A stretch of 64,000 nt of DNA from the NCBI GenBank assembly GCA_941918925.1, contig OW799235.1:38524701-38588700 (forward strand). The letters are read 5' to 3'. This stretch comes from Phyto melanocephala (lineage: Eukaryota; Arthropoda; Insecta; Diptera; Rhinophoridae). Positions 21,500 through 33,474 of the stretch are shown one piece after another; positions within the stretch are counted from its first letter, which is position 1, and each line of letters opens with the position of its first letter. The translations under genes were made by a program, and so were the position numbers. The notes beneath the pieces are model-generated. The model did not search any database and was not told the origin of the DNA. It saw nothing but the letters and a program-made list of their open reading frames with translations.

Positions 21500-23190
21500 T
21501 TCCCACGCATGAAAATGAAGCGGTTAACCGTACTTTAAAAGATCTTAGAAATTCGAAAGGTATTATGGGCGGAGCTACTTTTGTGTTTTCTGGTTATTTT
21601 CGTTAAACACTCCCTTATTGTTACAAAGGTGACGCTAACAGGGACAAAGCATTCCTTAAATCGTCTCTTTTATGGAATTCTATTAAGAAGCTGAAATTGC
21701 GGACAAATATAAGAATACATCTTGGCAATATAATTCCAACAACAACTACTTTAGTTTTTAGAAGAGCTTTATTTCTCTAAACTTAGACACTTAGACGAAC
21801 TGTGCTAAAATCGTTTTAAACAAAACTCTAGGTCGAATATTCTACAGTCTGTATTATCTTGTAGATGCAGTCTATCCTCACCTCGAAAATTTACTAAAAA
21901 GAGATCTTCATTAGTTGCGTTCAAGAGTAATAGTATTACCAATGATTGTCGCTGTCATTGAAATTAACTACAATATTATACAAAAACAAGTAACAGTGCT
22001 ATATTCGGCCGTGCCGAATCTTATATACCCTTCACAACGTGTAGTCATACAATAACAATTGTTTGTATCATCATTCATCCCATATAAAATACGTGCATAC
22101 GTACACGTTAGAATAAATGTGGCATCGAATCCCAGCTGAGCCAAAAGAATTTTATTTTATTTTATTTAATATATTATTTATATTTTATTATTTTTTTTAT
22201 ATTTTTTTTAAATTTTTTTAAAAAAATTTTTTAGAAAAATTTTTAAAAAATTTTTTTTTTAAATTTTTTTTTTTTAGTTTTTTTTATTATTTTTTCCTTA
22301 TTTTTAATATTTTTTTTTTTAAATTTTTTTTGTTTGGTATGTTTTTTACATGTATGTATGTATGTATGTATGTTGTTGTTGTAATTGTAAAAAAAAACGA
22401 GGTGGTCGTGGTTTTTTGCTCATATCTCAGAAAGTTATGGGGCGATTGTGCTGAATTTCAATAGCGATTCATTCCTGGATATTTCCAAGAGATTGATACC
22501 ATATACAGATCTGAGGAACATATAGTTGCTTCTAAAAGTTGATTTCAACCAACACACGGACAGACGGGCAGACGGATAGACGGACAGACGGTCAGGGCTT
22601 AATCGACTCCTCTATTCATAAGCTTTCAGAAAATATATACTTTATGGGGTCGGAAATGAAAATTGTAGAAATTACAAACGGAATGACAAAGCTATATATA
22701 CCCTTGTGCACCACAGGTGAAGGGTATAAAAACCGGTTAAATCAAAACATATAAATCGATTGACACTGTCATTAACATCGAGGCTGCAGTCCATTTTCCA
22801 CAACAATTTTTACATTCGCTTAACATTTCTGTCTTACCATCTCATGAAATGCCTTGCTCTAAAAGTTTGTATTCTGACCATATTTTTCAGAAATTTAAGC
22901 CCTCATAACTATTTACGGAATTAAAATAGAACTTAACTGCAGAAACTTTTCTCGTCGGCCATGCAACCGGACGGCTTCCAAACATACCGAAGATACCTAT
23001 GATTCTACAGACTTGCCAATACCTTTCAAAAGACTACAATTTCCGTTGAAAATATATTTGCAATGACAGTGATAAGTCCTAAGAACATAAATTTTCTTCG
23101 GTTAGAGTCGACCTTTGTAAAACGTGTTTTTACATGGTCAACTCTTTGTTGGCTTGTCACGAGGAAATAGAGAACCAGTTTATTTTATTA
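21500..23190 (+). pseudogene. Helitron PIF1-type helicase C-terminal region, broken
   Basis: Decayed C-terminal part of a Helitron Rep-helicase (PIF1-like 5'-3' DNA helicase), readable only across frames. Left part, 21500-21980: NEAVNRTLKDLRNSKGIMGG then ATFVFSGYFR (the GDFRQ motif with D lost), GDANRDKA, LKSSLLWNSIKKLKLRTNIR and IHL. Right part, 22745-23160: SIDTVINIEAAVHFPQQFL then HSLNISVLPSHEM, IPKIPMI, and a degraded end like AMT..NK and VDL..CF.HGQLY. A Helentron (21987-22732) is inserted between the two parts. Several stops and frameshifts make it non-functional. It is the only autonomous-type Helitron coding sequence found here. Confidence 0.78.
21987..22732 (-). mobile_element. DINE-1-like Helentron copy 3, inside the helicase pseudogene
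   Basis: Minus-strand copy with the same ends, GTCY microsatellite (cggacagacgg run near 22557-22590) and hairpin as the others; tRNA-like module at 22107-22143. The flanks are the two halves of a Helitron helicase, so this insertion is younger than that element. Confidence 0.87.
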
Positions 23191-23831
23191 CCAAAAAAAA
23201 AAAAACTTTAAATATTGTATATTTATAACGAAGCACTACGCACTTAATAAATTAAAAAATTACTTCAAAACACAGAGGTTTTATAAAACACTTTGTATGG
23301 TCGACTTAAACCTATGAAATTATATTGTCAAGACTTCTATCTAAAATCAAGGAGTTAAGTTGTTAAGTCTTCAAATTATTTCTTTCTCCCATAACACATG
23401 CTACTAAGTCTTAATTTTTCAAAAGACTGACAGGCGTACAAACGTTAAGTGATACTTAGAAATCTGAAAATTAAGGTCTATAAGAAATAAAAACTAAGAC
23501 AAATTAAAAAAAAAAAATAAAAAAAAACATTCTGTTATTTTTGGCTTAGGTTTACTTTTTACAGGAATTATTAAACTTCCTTAAAATATTATCGGATAGG
23601 GTTTTTTCAGTATCTTTAACGCTTACAATTTAATATAATTGCTTTATAAGATACATATACATACATATGTAGGGGCAGTATCGGATCTCTTTTCGACCCC
23701 CTTCGCTCCTCAGAGGTTTCGAGGTTACCGATTAGTACCCCCTCCTCCACTGAGTCTCGTGCCAAAAACCGGCGTTTGCTCTAGACTAGAAAAACGATTT
23801 CACACTGGTGACTGGTAATTGTCTACAAACC
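23191..23831. other. AT-rich DNA before the LOA-like LINE
   Basis: No gene found. 23670-23800 is more GC-rich (cctccactgagtctcgtgcc) and is probably the 3' UTR of the minus-strand LINE that follows. Confidence 0.45.
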
Positions 23832-25045
23832 TTATCGCACAGTCTTTTGTTGCAGGTTGATAAAGTTCACACATTGAAAAACCCTTGGCTGCACCAATCC
23901 AACCCCCATAGCAATTCTGGGTTCCGATCCACAGAATGAAGTTTCAGATCTCCTCCTCACGAGTTTGTCAGTAGCCTCATTCCCAGTATTGCTTTCGTGT
24001 CCCTTAACCCACATGAGCATCACCTCATTTGCAGAGACACACTCTTTGAGTTTTAGAGTACACTTGAGCACTAACGAGGAGTTCACATTCATCTGGCGCA
24101 CACGTTTTATTTCTGACTGTTTATTAAGTGCAATTATAATTCTCTTTCCCTGCACTCGACGTTCCAAAGGGGGTTCCAACGCATGCAGCAAATCAAACAT
24201 TTCCGCCTGATAGACGGACGCATACTCCCTTAGACTCAAGGCACAGGATAGGTTAAACTGAAGTGAGTATACACTAGCACCTGCCCTTTCGTCCATAACG
24301 GGCGCATCAGTAAAGACTTTGTCATTTCCGAAGCACTCATCGTCCATGGATCCATCCGACACGAGCGTCTCCCTAACCTCTCTATTCATGAGGTACAAAA
24401 TCCTCCCATGCCCCAAATTCGACTCAAAGCGACACCATGCATTGTATCCGGATTGCCGATCTTCTGAACCTCAACTAACTTACGCCTGATCGTTTCCTGA
24501 GAATCCTTAGGCCACCAGACAACAGATGCGTAAGTGATCATTGGCCTTACCACTACCGTATAAATCCAGTGTGCAGCCTTAGTCGAGATTCCTCACCTTT
24601 GACCGCAAGCCTGTTTACACTGATGCAAACTCATCCTTGCCCTCTGTATCGTCGTTTCAATTAAATCGTTGCAGGTTAATTTTGTATTCAGCGTTCCCCC
24701 AGACATTTCACCTTCCAGGACATGTATTCAGCGTTCCCCCAGACATTTCACTTTCCAGGACATGTTGCATCAAACTTGCCAGCATTTATGGTCAGTAACT
24801 GTTCAGAACACCATTCTTCGGTTACTCTGAGCAACTCATACAACCTAGAATGGTCTCCATAAACTTACCGCCAACCATAATTGCCACATCATCCGCATAC
24901 CCTATGACGTGTATGCCCATTGCCTCCATTCATCCGAGGAGGCTGTCCACAGTCATGTTCCACAACAGAGGGTATAAGACCCCTCCTTGCGGACAACCCC
25001 TGACTACCCTCCCCCGAGTCCCGAGCACTCATCCCTCATTTAAGG
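23832..25045 (-). pseudogene. LOA/R1-group LINE fragment: end of RT plus RNase H
   Basis: Reading down the minus strand from 25045: RGCPQGGVLYPLLWNM and GYADDVAIMVGGKF give the end of a reverse transcriptase, with the YADD active site kept. After a frame-broken stretch, 24416-23832 is an RNase H: VFTDAPVMDERAGASVYS, YQAEMFDLLHALE, then MLMWVKGHESNTGNEATDK. The first catalytic block TDGS has become TDAP and the DSQ block NKQ, so RNase H is dead. RT followed by RNase H is usual for the LOA, R1 and I groups. A 40-bp tandem duplication (tgtattcagcgttccccc, starts 24683 and 24723) adds a break. The 5' part of the element is missing. Confidence 0.82.
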
Positions 25046-25223
25046 AGGTATAATAATTTGTATATAAATAAATTTACTTAAGCCAAAAATACATTATATG
25101 AAAATTTACAAATTAAAACTTTGAATAAATACATGTTTACGTATTTGTTTATTTATTTATTTAGGTCTATGGATTCAAGATCCTTACAGACTTTTAGACA
25201 GTACAAATAGTTATTACATACTT

Positions 25224-26831
25224 TCAGTTATTCAAGATAAAAATTATTTTAGACTTTACAATATTAACATTAAAAAAAAAATAAACATATTGATAAAATT
25301 TATAAAATTCAGTACAAATTTTTAAAAACGGATCAGAGTTGGCATAATTTCTTTTGAAAACTTTGACAGATAGTGGATAAAAATAACGTGTAGAACGAGA
25401 TGGTACATTAAAAGAGATATTGGAAATAAAGAAATCAGAGCATACATTTCCCTTTATTAAGTTGAGAACAAGCGTGACATTTAGCATCGTTCTTCGACTT
25501 TTTAGCGTTGGCAGCTTTATAAGAGCAAGTCTACTTGTGTAAGGCGGCATGTTTAACGGATTCCAGTTTTGGCCTCGAAGACAAAATAACAGGAATTGTT
25601 TTTGTACAGATTCAATGCTATTGTTGTAAACATTATACGTTGGATCCCAAATTATTGAACCATTCTCAAGAATAGGCCTGACCAGGGAAGTATATAATTG
25701 TTTCGTTATGTATGGGTCCTTAAACTCCTTCGACCAGCGTTTTATAAATCCAAGTACTGCACGTGATTTGTTAACAGTAACAGAGATATGTTGAATAAAA
25801 TTTAGTTTAGGATCTAGTAAAATTCCAAGGTCGGAGACAGTTTTGAGTCTGTCCAGAGTATGACCATTTAAGACATAATTTACGTTAATATGGCATCTAC
25901 GAAAGAAACACATGTATTTGCATTTTTCAGGATTCAGCTCCATTAGGTTAAGAACAAAAAGCATCTAAGTCCTTTTGAAGGAGGATATGATCAGCATGAT
26001 GATTATAACTAAGGAATAGTCATCGGCATACATTAGAACATCCGAGAACTTAATCGAATTTGGCAGATCGTTAATAAATAAGGAAAACAGCAATGGGCCA
26101 AGATGACTTCCCTGTGGGACACCAGAAATAACAGCAATAGGCTCAGAAGTTATATTTTTAAAACGAACATTCTGCTTTCTATTCGTCGAATACGAATAAA
26201 TCAAGTTAAGACAGTTTTCCGTAAATCCCATTAGATGAAGTTTTTTTATTAGAATTTTGTGATTGACTTTATCAAAAGCTTTACTAAAGTCGGTGTAAAT
26301 TGCATCAGTTTGCTTCTGTTCAACAAAACCACGATTTACTAGCATAGTAAAGTACAGCAGATTAGTTACAGTTGAACAACCCTTTCGAAAACCGTGTTGT
26401 AAAGGAGACAAGATAGATGACACTTGATGACAAAGATGGTCTGTTATGATTTTCTCAAACATTTTGGGTATGATACTAAGTTTAGCAATACCTCTATAAT
26501 TAGCAATGTTATTTCTGCAGCCAGATTTATATAATGGAATAATAAAAGAGTCTTTCCATGAAAGAGGAAAATAACCACACTTTATTGAAATGTTGAAAAT
26601 TAAAGTAAGAGGGGCAGCGAAAGCCTCAGCACAATTAATAAGAATGCCGCTGGGAATTCCATCAGGTCCGTATTTATAAGAAAATTTTAGCTTTTTTAAA
26701 CTGGCTAGAACTGTTGATTCATCAAGAGATGGAATTGATATAGCTGTATTTAAGCATTCTGTTAGCGGATAATTATTTGATTCATCAAAATTCGCATGGG
26801 AATAAATGATAGAAAAGAAATCAGCGAACAT
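25224..26831 (-). pseudogene. Reverse transcriptase of the CR1/Jockey-group LINE
   Basis: The reading frame from 26831 to 25965 has the RT fingers and palm: YGPDGIPSGILINC, YFPLSWKDSFIIPLYKSG, ANYRGIAKLSIIPKMFEK, HGFRKGCSTVTNL, TDFSKAFDKVNH, GVPQGSHLGPLLFSLFIND and the catalytic LMYADD near 26010. Just after YADD the frame shifts; HILLQKDLDAF is readable in another frame, and the thumb and C-terminal part resumes at 25964 with MELNPEKCKYMCF. The NYRGIA wording differs from Jockey's usual NYRPIS and suggests a CR1-like or related clade. No RNase H follows the RT, in line with CR1 and Jockey. Confidence 0.85.
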
Positions 26832-27205
26832 ATTGCTTATTGTTAAGTCATCAACGGATTCAAGATTTTGGTACTTTATAACAGATGGAAATGCAATTGT
26901 ATTTCTTTTGGAATTTACAAACTTTTAGAAGCTTTTTGGATCAGATTTAAAATTTTTTCGAATTTTATTTAAGTAACTAGAGTAACAAGACTGGGTTGTT
27001 GAATTGTATTGAGCACGAATCACAGAATATTTGGCATAGTCAATAGAAGATCCAGACTTTTTGTATTTTTTATAAAGCTTGTTCTTTCTATTTTTAACAG
27101 TAGAGAGATGCTTAGAGTTCCACGGTGGGCCAGTATGTTTTAAATAAAAGCTTTTTGGAGTGCATTGATTGATATATAAATAATTTTTTTCATAAAACTT
27201 ATTAA

Positions 27206-28174
27206 CTATGTTGTCGATATTTTCGAATTTTTAATTAAATTTGTTTGACAAAGCAAATTCGCCCAGTTTGCGTTATTTAAAAGCTCGGTAAATATGTTAT
27301 AGTTAGTTTTTTTGAAACAAAAAGTTTTTTCATTCACATTAAAAATATTTGATAAAGAAGTTGATGGAACAGATATATTGGTTTCTATTGTGGGATGGTG
27401 ACAATCCTCCGGCAGAGAAATTGCATCAGAACGTTTAACTGTTATATCAGCATATTCGTTTACAAAAACTAAATCTAGTAGTCTAAAATTTGTGTTGTAA
27501 ATACCATTTAGCTGATAAAGATTAAGATCCATTAGAGTGTTTACGAATTCACTATAATAAATATTTTTCGTTGACGGAATAAAATAGCCATCATCAGGTA
27601 AGAAAGTCCATGATAACAAAGGCATATTAAAGTCTCCAAAAACAATTATAGAATCATTTTGGTTAGCAGCGTTAGCAATATTTTTAATAGCTTCAGCATG
27701 ACTCTGATAAACTATCTCGGGTGAATTTGGAGGAATATACGAAGAAGTGATAAACATTTTCTTACGATTTAATTTGATAACAACACCAATGAATTCTATA
27801 CTTAAGGGGTATTCGTTTATTAACGCCTCAGAAGAAAGACGACTAGAAACTGCAATCAGAACTCCACCACCTCTGATATTGCAACTACGGTCACGTCTAT
27901 AAATTTGATAATTATCGCAGAATATTTCAGTATTTAAAACATTTTCTACCAGCTACGTTTCAGTAAAAACAATAACGCTGTAAGTAAAAGCGAAGCTACT
28001 ATTGAACAGGGCAGATAATTTTGTATTTAAGCCACGAACGTTTTGATAAATTATTGAAATATCAGTAGAACAATTTAGTTTTTTGGAGTCGTTGAGACAC
28101 GTATTGGGAGACGTGCAGCAGTTCTGCGGTTTTCTGTGTAAACATATTTGCGCACAAATGTACTTACAGGCCAA
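27206..28174 (-). pseudogene. AP-type endonuclease of the CR1/Jockey-group LINE
   Basis: The domain that nicks the target site. From 28174: SIIYQNVRGLNTKLSALF and VIVFTET, then a stop; a second frame from 27757 reads MFITSSYIPPNSPEI, VFGDFNMPLLSW (metal-binding GDFN) and LLDLVFVNEY with CHHPTI (the late D/N-H region of the fold). The early catalytic E of ET is present. Between the two pieces the frame has at least one stop near 27953. 26840-27205 is the decayed linker to RT. Confidence 0.82.
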
Positions 28175-28766
28175 AAGCTAGGATCAATTAGATATTTAAA
28201 GATATCTTCAGGTACAGCAATTTTAAACGATGTTATTGTTCTCGGTTGGGAGTACATATATTTGTAAGCAGAGATTTCACAATTTGATTGAAGTTTTGAT
28301 CGAATGTAATATTCAACATCCTCAGCAGTAGTTTCCGCAGCCAAGCGTGATAAAAAATATTTTTATTAGAGGGTATAGCTTTACGGCTTAGGTTAACTTG
28401 AATATTGTTAGAAACAGTAGACGAAGAAGTCAAAACTTGAGCATAATTTAGATTTCGTTCAGGAGCGATTAATGAGTTATTGGCTATGGGTGAAATTTCA
28501 GATGTGGCAGGTAAGGGCTCCAAAGAGTTAGGTGTATCAGCTACAGACACTGATGTGGATCCAGATGCAAGGTTATTTCGGGGTTGTGAACTAATTTCGA
28601 CTACAGGAGCAGATGAGTTAATAGAATCAGAAGTTATTTTGCGCGAGTTTTGTGATGATTCAGACCTTAAATGCGTTTTTTTGCGTTTAGGAGATAGATT
28701 TTGTTGCATATTAACGAAATTTTCTAAATTGGGGAAATTATTAAAAAGTAATTGAATTAAACTCAT
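28075..28766 (-). pseudogene. ORF1 of the CR1/Jockey-group LINE
   Basis: Starts MSLIQLLFNN at 28766 and runs as a Ser/Pro/Asn-rich, basic N-terminal region. It then shifts frame near 28340 into AAETTAEDVEYYIRSKL, TITSFKIAVPEDIFKYL and IDPSFWPVSTFVRKYV, ending at 28075. The SFKIAVPE...DPSFWP block is the small RNA-binding-like domain common in ORF1 or gag-like proteins of insect LINEs. One frameshift is needed to join the parts. No zinc knuckle is visible. Confidence 0.72.
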
Positions 28767-28937
28767 CTTAAGAATTTTTAAATAGCTTATAAAATTCTTT
28801 ATTTACATTTATTAATTAAAAACAAATTTACTTTTTATTTGTTTTGCGGCAGGATCCCGGGAAATTAAAAAATAAATCTCGCATTCCCGGGAAACAAAAA
28901 ATTGCGGAGAAAAACCCTAGCTTTAAAAGTACGGAAA
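28767..28937. other. Short AT-rich spacer with two CCCGGGAAA boxes
   Basis: cccgggaaattaaaa (near 28857) and cccgggaaacaaaa (near 28898) are two close copies of one word; no known function. Confidence 0.35.
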
Positions 28938-28991
28938 ATTGGCGGTGGGTATAAAAGATTCGGCACAGCCGAATATAGGGGTCTTACATGT
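28938..28991 (+). mobile_element. Helentron 3' end fragment
   Basis: GGGTATAAAAGATTCGGCAC, hairpin TTCGGC/GCCGAA, and end near CTTACATG. This is the plus-strand 3' end of a Helentron of a related family, with nothing of its body left of it. Confidence 0.65.
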
Positions 28992-29399
28992 TTCATAAAG
29001 CGCTTTACAAGCTCTACTGTTATACTGATCATGTTAGCTGTGTTGTTCGGCTATTTATAGTAACATAGTGGTGTTCGGTAACATTCGACAAAGTTCTCGT
29101 ATGTACACACTAGTTCATTCGAAAACCGTTACATTTAAATTAAGACGTAATGTTAATGTTAAGTAATATGCAGGAATAATAAAAGTGCCTAAGAGTATGC
29201 TGCACATAACAACTCACATCGGCTGCACACGACTTAACATCATGTTCGAACATCCAGCGAAATAAACTAACACAAACAAAACTACTGTAAGTTAAACAAC
29301 TACAACTTAAATAAATTATAATGTTAATTAAGCTATTTAAAAATATATCTGTAACAATATGTATCACTTTCTTTGTATAACTTCTAAATGCTAGTAAAA

Positions 29400-30438
29400 T
29401 GCTTTCGTAAGTTTAGTCTTTCAATGAAAGTGGGCGGTAAAGTAGGCATGTTAATGTAGTTTCTGCTAATAAATAAAACTGAGATATTTATGTATAATCC
29501 TTTATTCTCCCAAAAACTTTGTCCATAGAGAAATTATATAAATTTAAGATAAATCGTTATATGGGAGGTAGGCGTTTAAGTGGGTGTATCACCTAAATTT
29601 TCAATGACATTGACTAGAAGGATATATTAAGCAAATTTCATCATTATACCTCTAATTTTGTCATTTTTATTAGCTCTTAAATTCAATTAACAGTGAATAA
29701 CGTGAAAAGTGGGCGTTCTAGTAGGCGTGTCGAAGTTGTTTCTGCTAATGAGGACAAGTTAGATATTTCAATATAGTCCTTTATTATTCTAAAATCTTTA
29801 TTCATAGAGAAATTATATGAATTTGAGATAAAACGTTATATGGGAGGTGGGCGTAAAAGTCGGCGTGTCACATTTATTTTCTGTTACAACAATGCGTTTG
29901 ACCAAAAAGCAAAATTTCAGAAGCGTACATCTCATTTTGTCAGTTTTATTAGGTTTTAAATTTTAATTATACCGAAAAATACACTGTGCTCTTTTCCTAA
30001 TGCATAGATTTAAGCATTTTTCAGGGAAAAATATTGTTTTTACTCGAGAAATATATATTCGAAGTTTCATGACTCTACGTTAATGCGTTTGGATACCATT
30101 CCATTTTATTCGACGTTGGAAGGACACGGGTTTTTCGACCTACTCTTTCATTACGAGCTATAACTCTTTTCCTAATATTCTGATTTAGCCCATTTTCAAT
30201 ACCAAACAAACCTTGTGTATAAAAAGATTTTGACAAAATTTGAGCACCCTAGCTTTTTAGGTGCCACCTCTATCGTGCTTTCAACAGACGAACGGACATA
30301 GCTAGAACGTCATAAAATCAAACCCTGATTTAGAATGTATATACTTTATGGGGTCTAAAATGGATATTTTGATGTGTTACAAACGGAATGACAAAATGAA
30401 TATACCCCCATCATTTTTTTGGTGGCGGGTATAAAAAT
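29400..30438 (-). mobile_element. Helentron of a second family, 5' part
   Basis: The right end reads back as TTTTTATACCCGCCACC and carries ACAAACGGAATGAC and GTATATACTTTATGGGG(T) blocks as in the other Helentrons. The body has two copies of a ~279-bp unit, starting at gaaagtgggcgg (near 29425) and gaaaagtgggcg (near 29702). Its 3' end is not found in the expected orientation. Confidence 0.65.
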
Positions 30439-30639
30439 ATATAAACAAAAATTTTAGTTTTGAACTGCGGTTCCTGTAAATTAATATGCCTTGTGTCGTT
30501 ACGAAGAATTTTTATTATATTTGAAAATAAAGCACTGCATCAACTGAATAGATATATGTATATAAAGTATGTATATAAAATAATGTATTTAGTCGAAAGT
30601 AAAAATAAAATGTTCATTGTTTTGAGGAGAGTAAAATTA

Positions 30640-30800
30640 CGTTTTTACTTTTTTCCTATTGGTATCCCTCTCAAAGATAAATGCTGTTCAAAAAAGTACC
30701 AAAAATCAGTTTTTACCCGTTTTTTCCTCTTAAAACTCAAAATTTCCAAAAAGTATAAGACACCTATTCAAATAGTTTTAACAGGCTCTTTGGCCCTTTC
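30640..30800. mobile_element. Helitron-derived fragment
   Basis: CAGTTTTTACCCGTTTTTTC and the nearby tttccaaaaa and ggccctttc words match the body of the Helitron at 19028-20358 (near 20055-20310). No ends are present. Confidence 0.5.
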
Positions 30801-30852
30801 TGAATTTTTGTGAATTTTTGTAGTGCAGTGAGGCTTATTGCAGATGCCAGAT

Positions 30853-30918
30853 GCCAATATCCTTGCATGGCCATACATCCAGAAGGTCGAGGATGTATGG
30901 CCATGCAAGGATATTGGC
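30853..30918. repeat. Perfect 28-bp inverted repeat with 10-bp spacer
   Basis: 30853-30880 is the exact reverse complement of 30891-30918; the spacer is agaaggtcga. The right arm is part of the LINE coding sequence that follows, so the left arm looks like a copied-back end of that fragment. Confidence 0.95.
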
Positions 30919-31290
30919 CACGCTGCCTTTGGGCGTGAATCAACCCTCCGACTACGTTACGCTCTACATGGACTCTGATGGGGCGTACAGGGTTCTAATT
31001 CCATCCAGGAGTGAGAGGAATGGGGGTGACCTTTTGGGGAACTTTGACACCAGGATCTAAACTGACGGTTATAGGATGGAATGTGGTGTTGGATCCGGTG
31101 TGTTATCTGATGGACCGGAAATTGAGCTCTCTTTCCGTCTTCCGGATGATTGCAGCATTTTTCAGGCGGAAATACTCGCTATCAGAAAGGCATGTAGGGT
31201 ACTGAATGACAGAAATATCCACGGGAGTATTGGTATATTTGTCGACAGTCAGGCGGCACTGAAAATTCGTAAAAATTGTATTATGTAGTA
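30891..31290 (+). pseudogene. LINE RNase H fragment, LOA/R1/I group
   Basis: Plus strand reads RMYGHARILATLPLGVN, RVLIPSRSERNGGDLLGNFD, then in another frame TDGYRMECGVGSGVLSDG, FQAEILAIRKACRVLND and GIFVDSQAALKI. That is the linker and first half of a LINE RNase H, with the catalytic TDG, QAE and DSQ blocks kept. A stop sits just before TDG. The 3' rest is absent. It begins exactly at a 28-bp palindrome, so the fragment seems 5'-truncated with a folded-back end. It is not the same subfamily as the fragment at 23.8 kb (different RNase H wording). Confidence 0.78.
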
Positions 31291-31299
31291 CGATTTTCG

Positions 31300-31575
31300 G
31301 AAATTTATTTCCGAACGTACGTAAATTTTGGGATTTTTTCTTCCCCCTTTCGGAAAACAAAAAATCCCTTTTACTGTACAAAAACTTTTTATTTCACATT
31401 TTCACGGAACAAAAATTAAATTCCAGGGTATCAATTCTCGTTCTATGAAACTATGAAATGAAAAGTTTTTGTGTGTAATATCATATGGTGCCACCATACC
31501 CTTTGCTATACAAAAACTGTTTTCATTTCACAGTTACACAGAACAAGAATTGAGCCCCAGGTGATGTTAAAAAGC
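31300..31575. mobile_element. Foldback-like MITE with three related arms
   Basis: The segment around caaaaactttttatttcac (31379) recurs inverted near 31440-31475 and again directly near 31505-31550 with agaacaagaattgagccc. A diverged relative is at 60290-60425, sharing the gtgccaccatac word. No target duplication was found. Confidence 0.5.
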
Positions 31576-31661
31576 CAGCTGATTGTTTTTGCTCATATTA
31601 TTTTGAGGCGAGTCGTAATTCAGCTGTTCTCACTCTCGCGTAGGTAATTGCGTAGCGGCGC

Positions 31662-33474
31662 ACAGAGGAGTATTTGGCCTGAAAAGCTGGCCAAAATTAT
31701 TAAACGCGTTTTTTGAATTAAAAATTTCAGTTTTCTGATAGTTTTAGGTGTAGTATTATATAAAAAGTCTAGTGCCAGATTTTGAAAAAATTACACTGCG
31801 CAACAAACAAATTTTTTGTCTACCCTAGAAATAAAGTATGTGGACTATATGGATTTTGATGCCCTTAATTCAAATCTGTTTTCCGTTTTTCTCTAGAACG
31901 TAAGGATTTTCTGTTAAAGGCGTGGCATATTTCACCCCCTTAATCGTTGGGTTGCCTAAAATATTTTTTCATAACTTAAAAAAGGGTCTTCCGATTTCAA
32001 TAGCAGGAGGATCAGAAGATGCACCGGAAAATTCTGCTTAAACTAACCAAACATATTTCTTTTCTATCTATTACTATTTCAGAGTTATTAAAAATTAAAT
32101 GTCGAAAAAAAACTTTTTTCCTGCAAAATTCTTAAAATTTTTTGTTTTCAAAATGCAATAAAAAAAATTAAATAACCAAAAAGTTTAAATTTTTAAGATT
32201 TTTCCAAAAGCCACACTCCTAAGGAATAAAAACGGTATAAATAGTAAAACTCAATTAACCAATGTTGATTTTAAAGGTTTAAGCTCATTCTTGACAGACT
32301 GTATGTACATGCATACATATGATTTACGGTCTAATTAAAAAAAATTTAAAAATTGTAAGGCTTTTATAAAACAGTATTTTTTTTTAAATGCTTTATTATA
32401 TATATGTATTTTATATTATATAATACTTAATATATGGGCAAGTTAAACTAATAAAAATTCCTTAATAATTATTATGTCGTATGTACATATATCCTTTTTA
32501 GATGCATTATCGCTGTCAGGAAGAAGAAGTGTGATGGTTTCTGATGAAAAAGCTTTTTTATTAATTAGTTCTCTTTGTGTACTGCAGCTTATAAAGTGGT
32601 CACTGCTCAGAAATAACATATTCAAAACATCTCGATTTGTATCGCTTCTGCTTAATTTTCTTGAATAATTCGTATGATATAATCAGTTCTTCTGACAATT
32701 GGATGGTAACCTGATACCTGGGTGCCCATGTATTTTTTAAGTACCTGTATTTATTCTTGGTAAACTTATTTTTCTGATTAATGCTTTTAATAATTATTTT
32801 TATTAGGTACGTATATTTATTTTTTTAAGATACATATAATGTTTTGTAGATCAGGTATATAAAAATATCTTTTATGGGGATGTGTGGGACATTCCCTTAT
32901 AACTATTATCAATAATTCAAAATATATGAGCAAAAAAAAAAAAGAAATGTGAAAATTTAAAAATAATCGTCAAAAATAAAGGCGAAAACTTTTTTTTGTT
33001 TCTAAAATAAAAGATTCCAAATTTTATTGCGGTATCAAACATAATTCGTAGAAAAAATCTTTTTCTTTTTCTTTTTTGCAAAAAAAGGTGTATAATTTTT
33101 TTTTGTTTTTAGCTTTTGAACGAATTGTTTTAACATGAATATTCAACAAATTCAATTTTTTTTCTTTTTTAAATAACTTTTGATCAAACCTTTCAGCGAA
33201 AAAAAATCATAGTTAAACCTTTATTCGTTTAGCCGTAAAAAAAATATCATAAAAACATCCAGAAACCGAAGATAACATTTAAATCTCATATAATTTTCTT
33301 AACTTTCCTGACTTTAGCAGGGTCTCAGAGCTACAAATCGCAACTAAAAGTCTTCAAAATTTGCAATGTAATATAAAATATTGTTGTCTGTCGAGCTGCG
33401 TACTTAGTTCTCAAGATTTCTTAAAATTCAGTTTTGCCTTTTTGGCCAGCTTTTCAGGCCAAATACTCCTCTGT
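31662..33474. mobile_element. Non-autonomous DNA transposon, 35-bp TIRs, 7-bp target duplication
   Basis: Ends are exact inverted repeats of 35 bp (31662-31696 and 33440-33474), beginning ACAGAGGAGTATTTGGCC. GCGGCGC flanks both sides (31655-31661 and 33475-33481). The 1.8-kb AT-rich interior has no open frame with a transposase motif. It lies in the leader DNA before the Jockey-type LINE. The hAT group (CAG-start TIRs) is likely, but hAT duplications are normally 8 bp. Confidence 0.88.

Larger units (their letters stand above)
25143..28790 (-). mobile_element. CR1/Jockey-group LINE, decayed, nearly full length
   Basis: Non-LTR retrotransposon with ORF1, endonuclease and RT in the right order on the minus strand, ending at an (AAAT)n tail (TTTATTTATTTA at 25149-25161 on the plus strand). 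Several frameshifts and stops make it inactive. The parts are listed separately. Confidence 0.82.
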
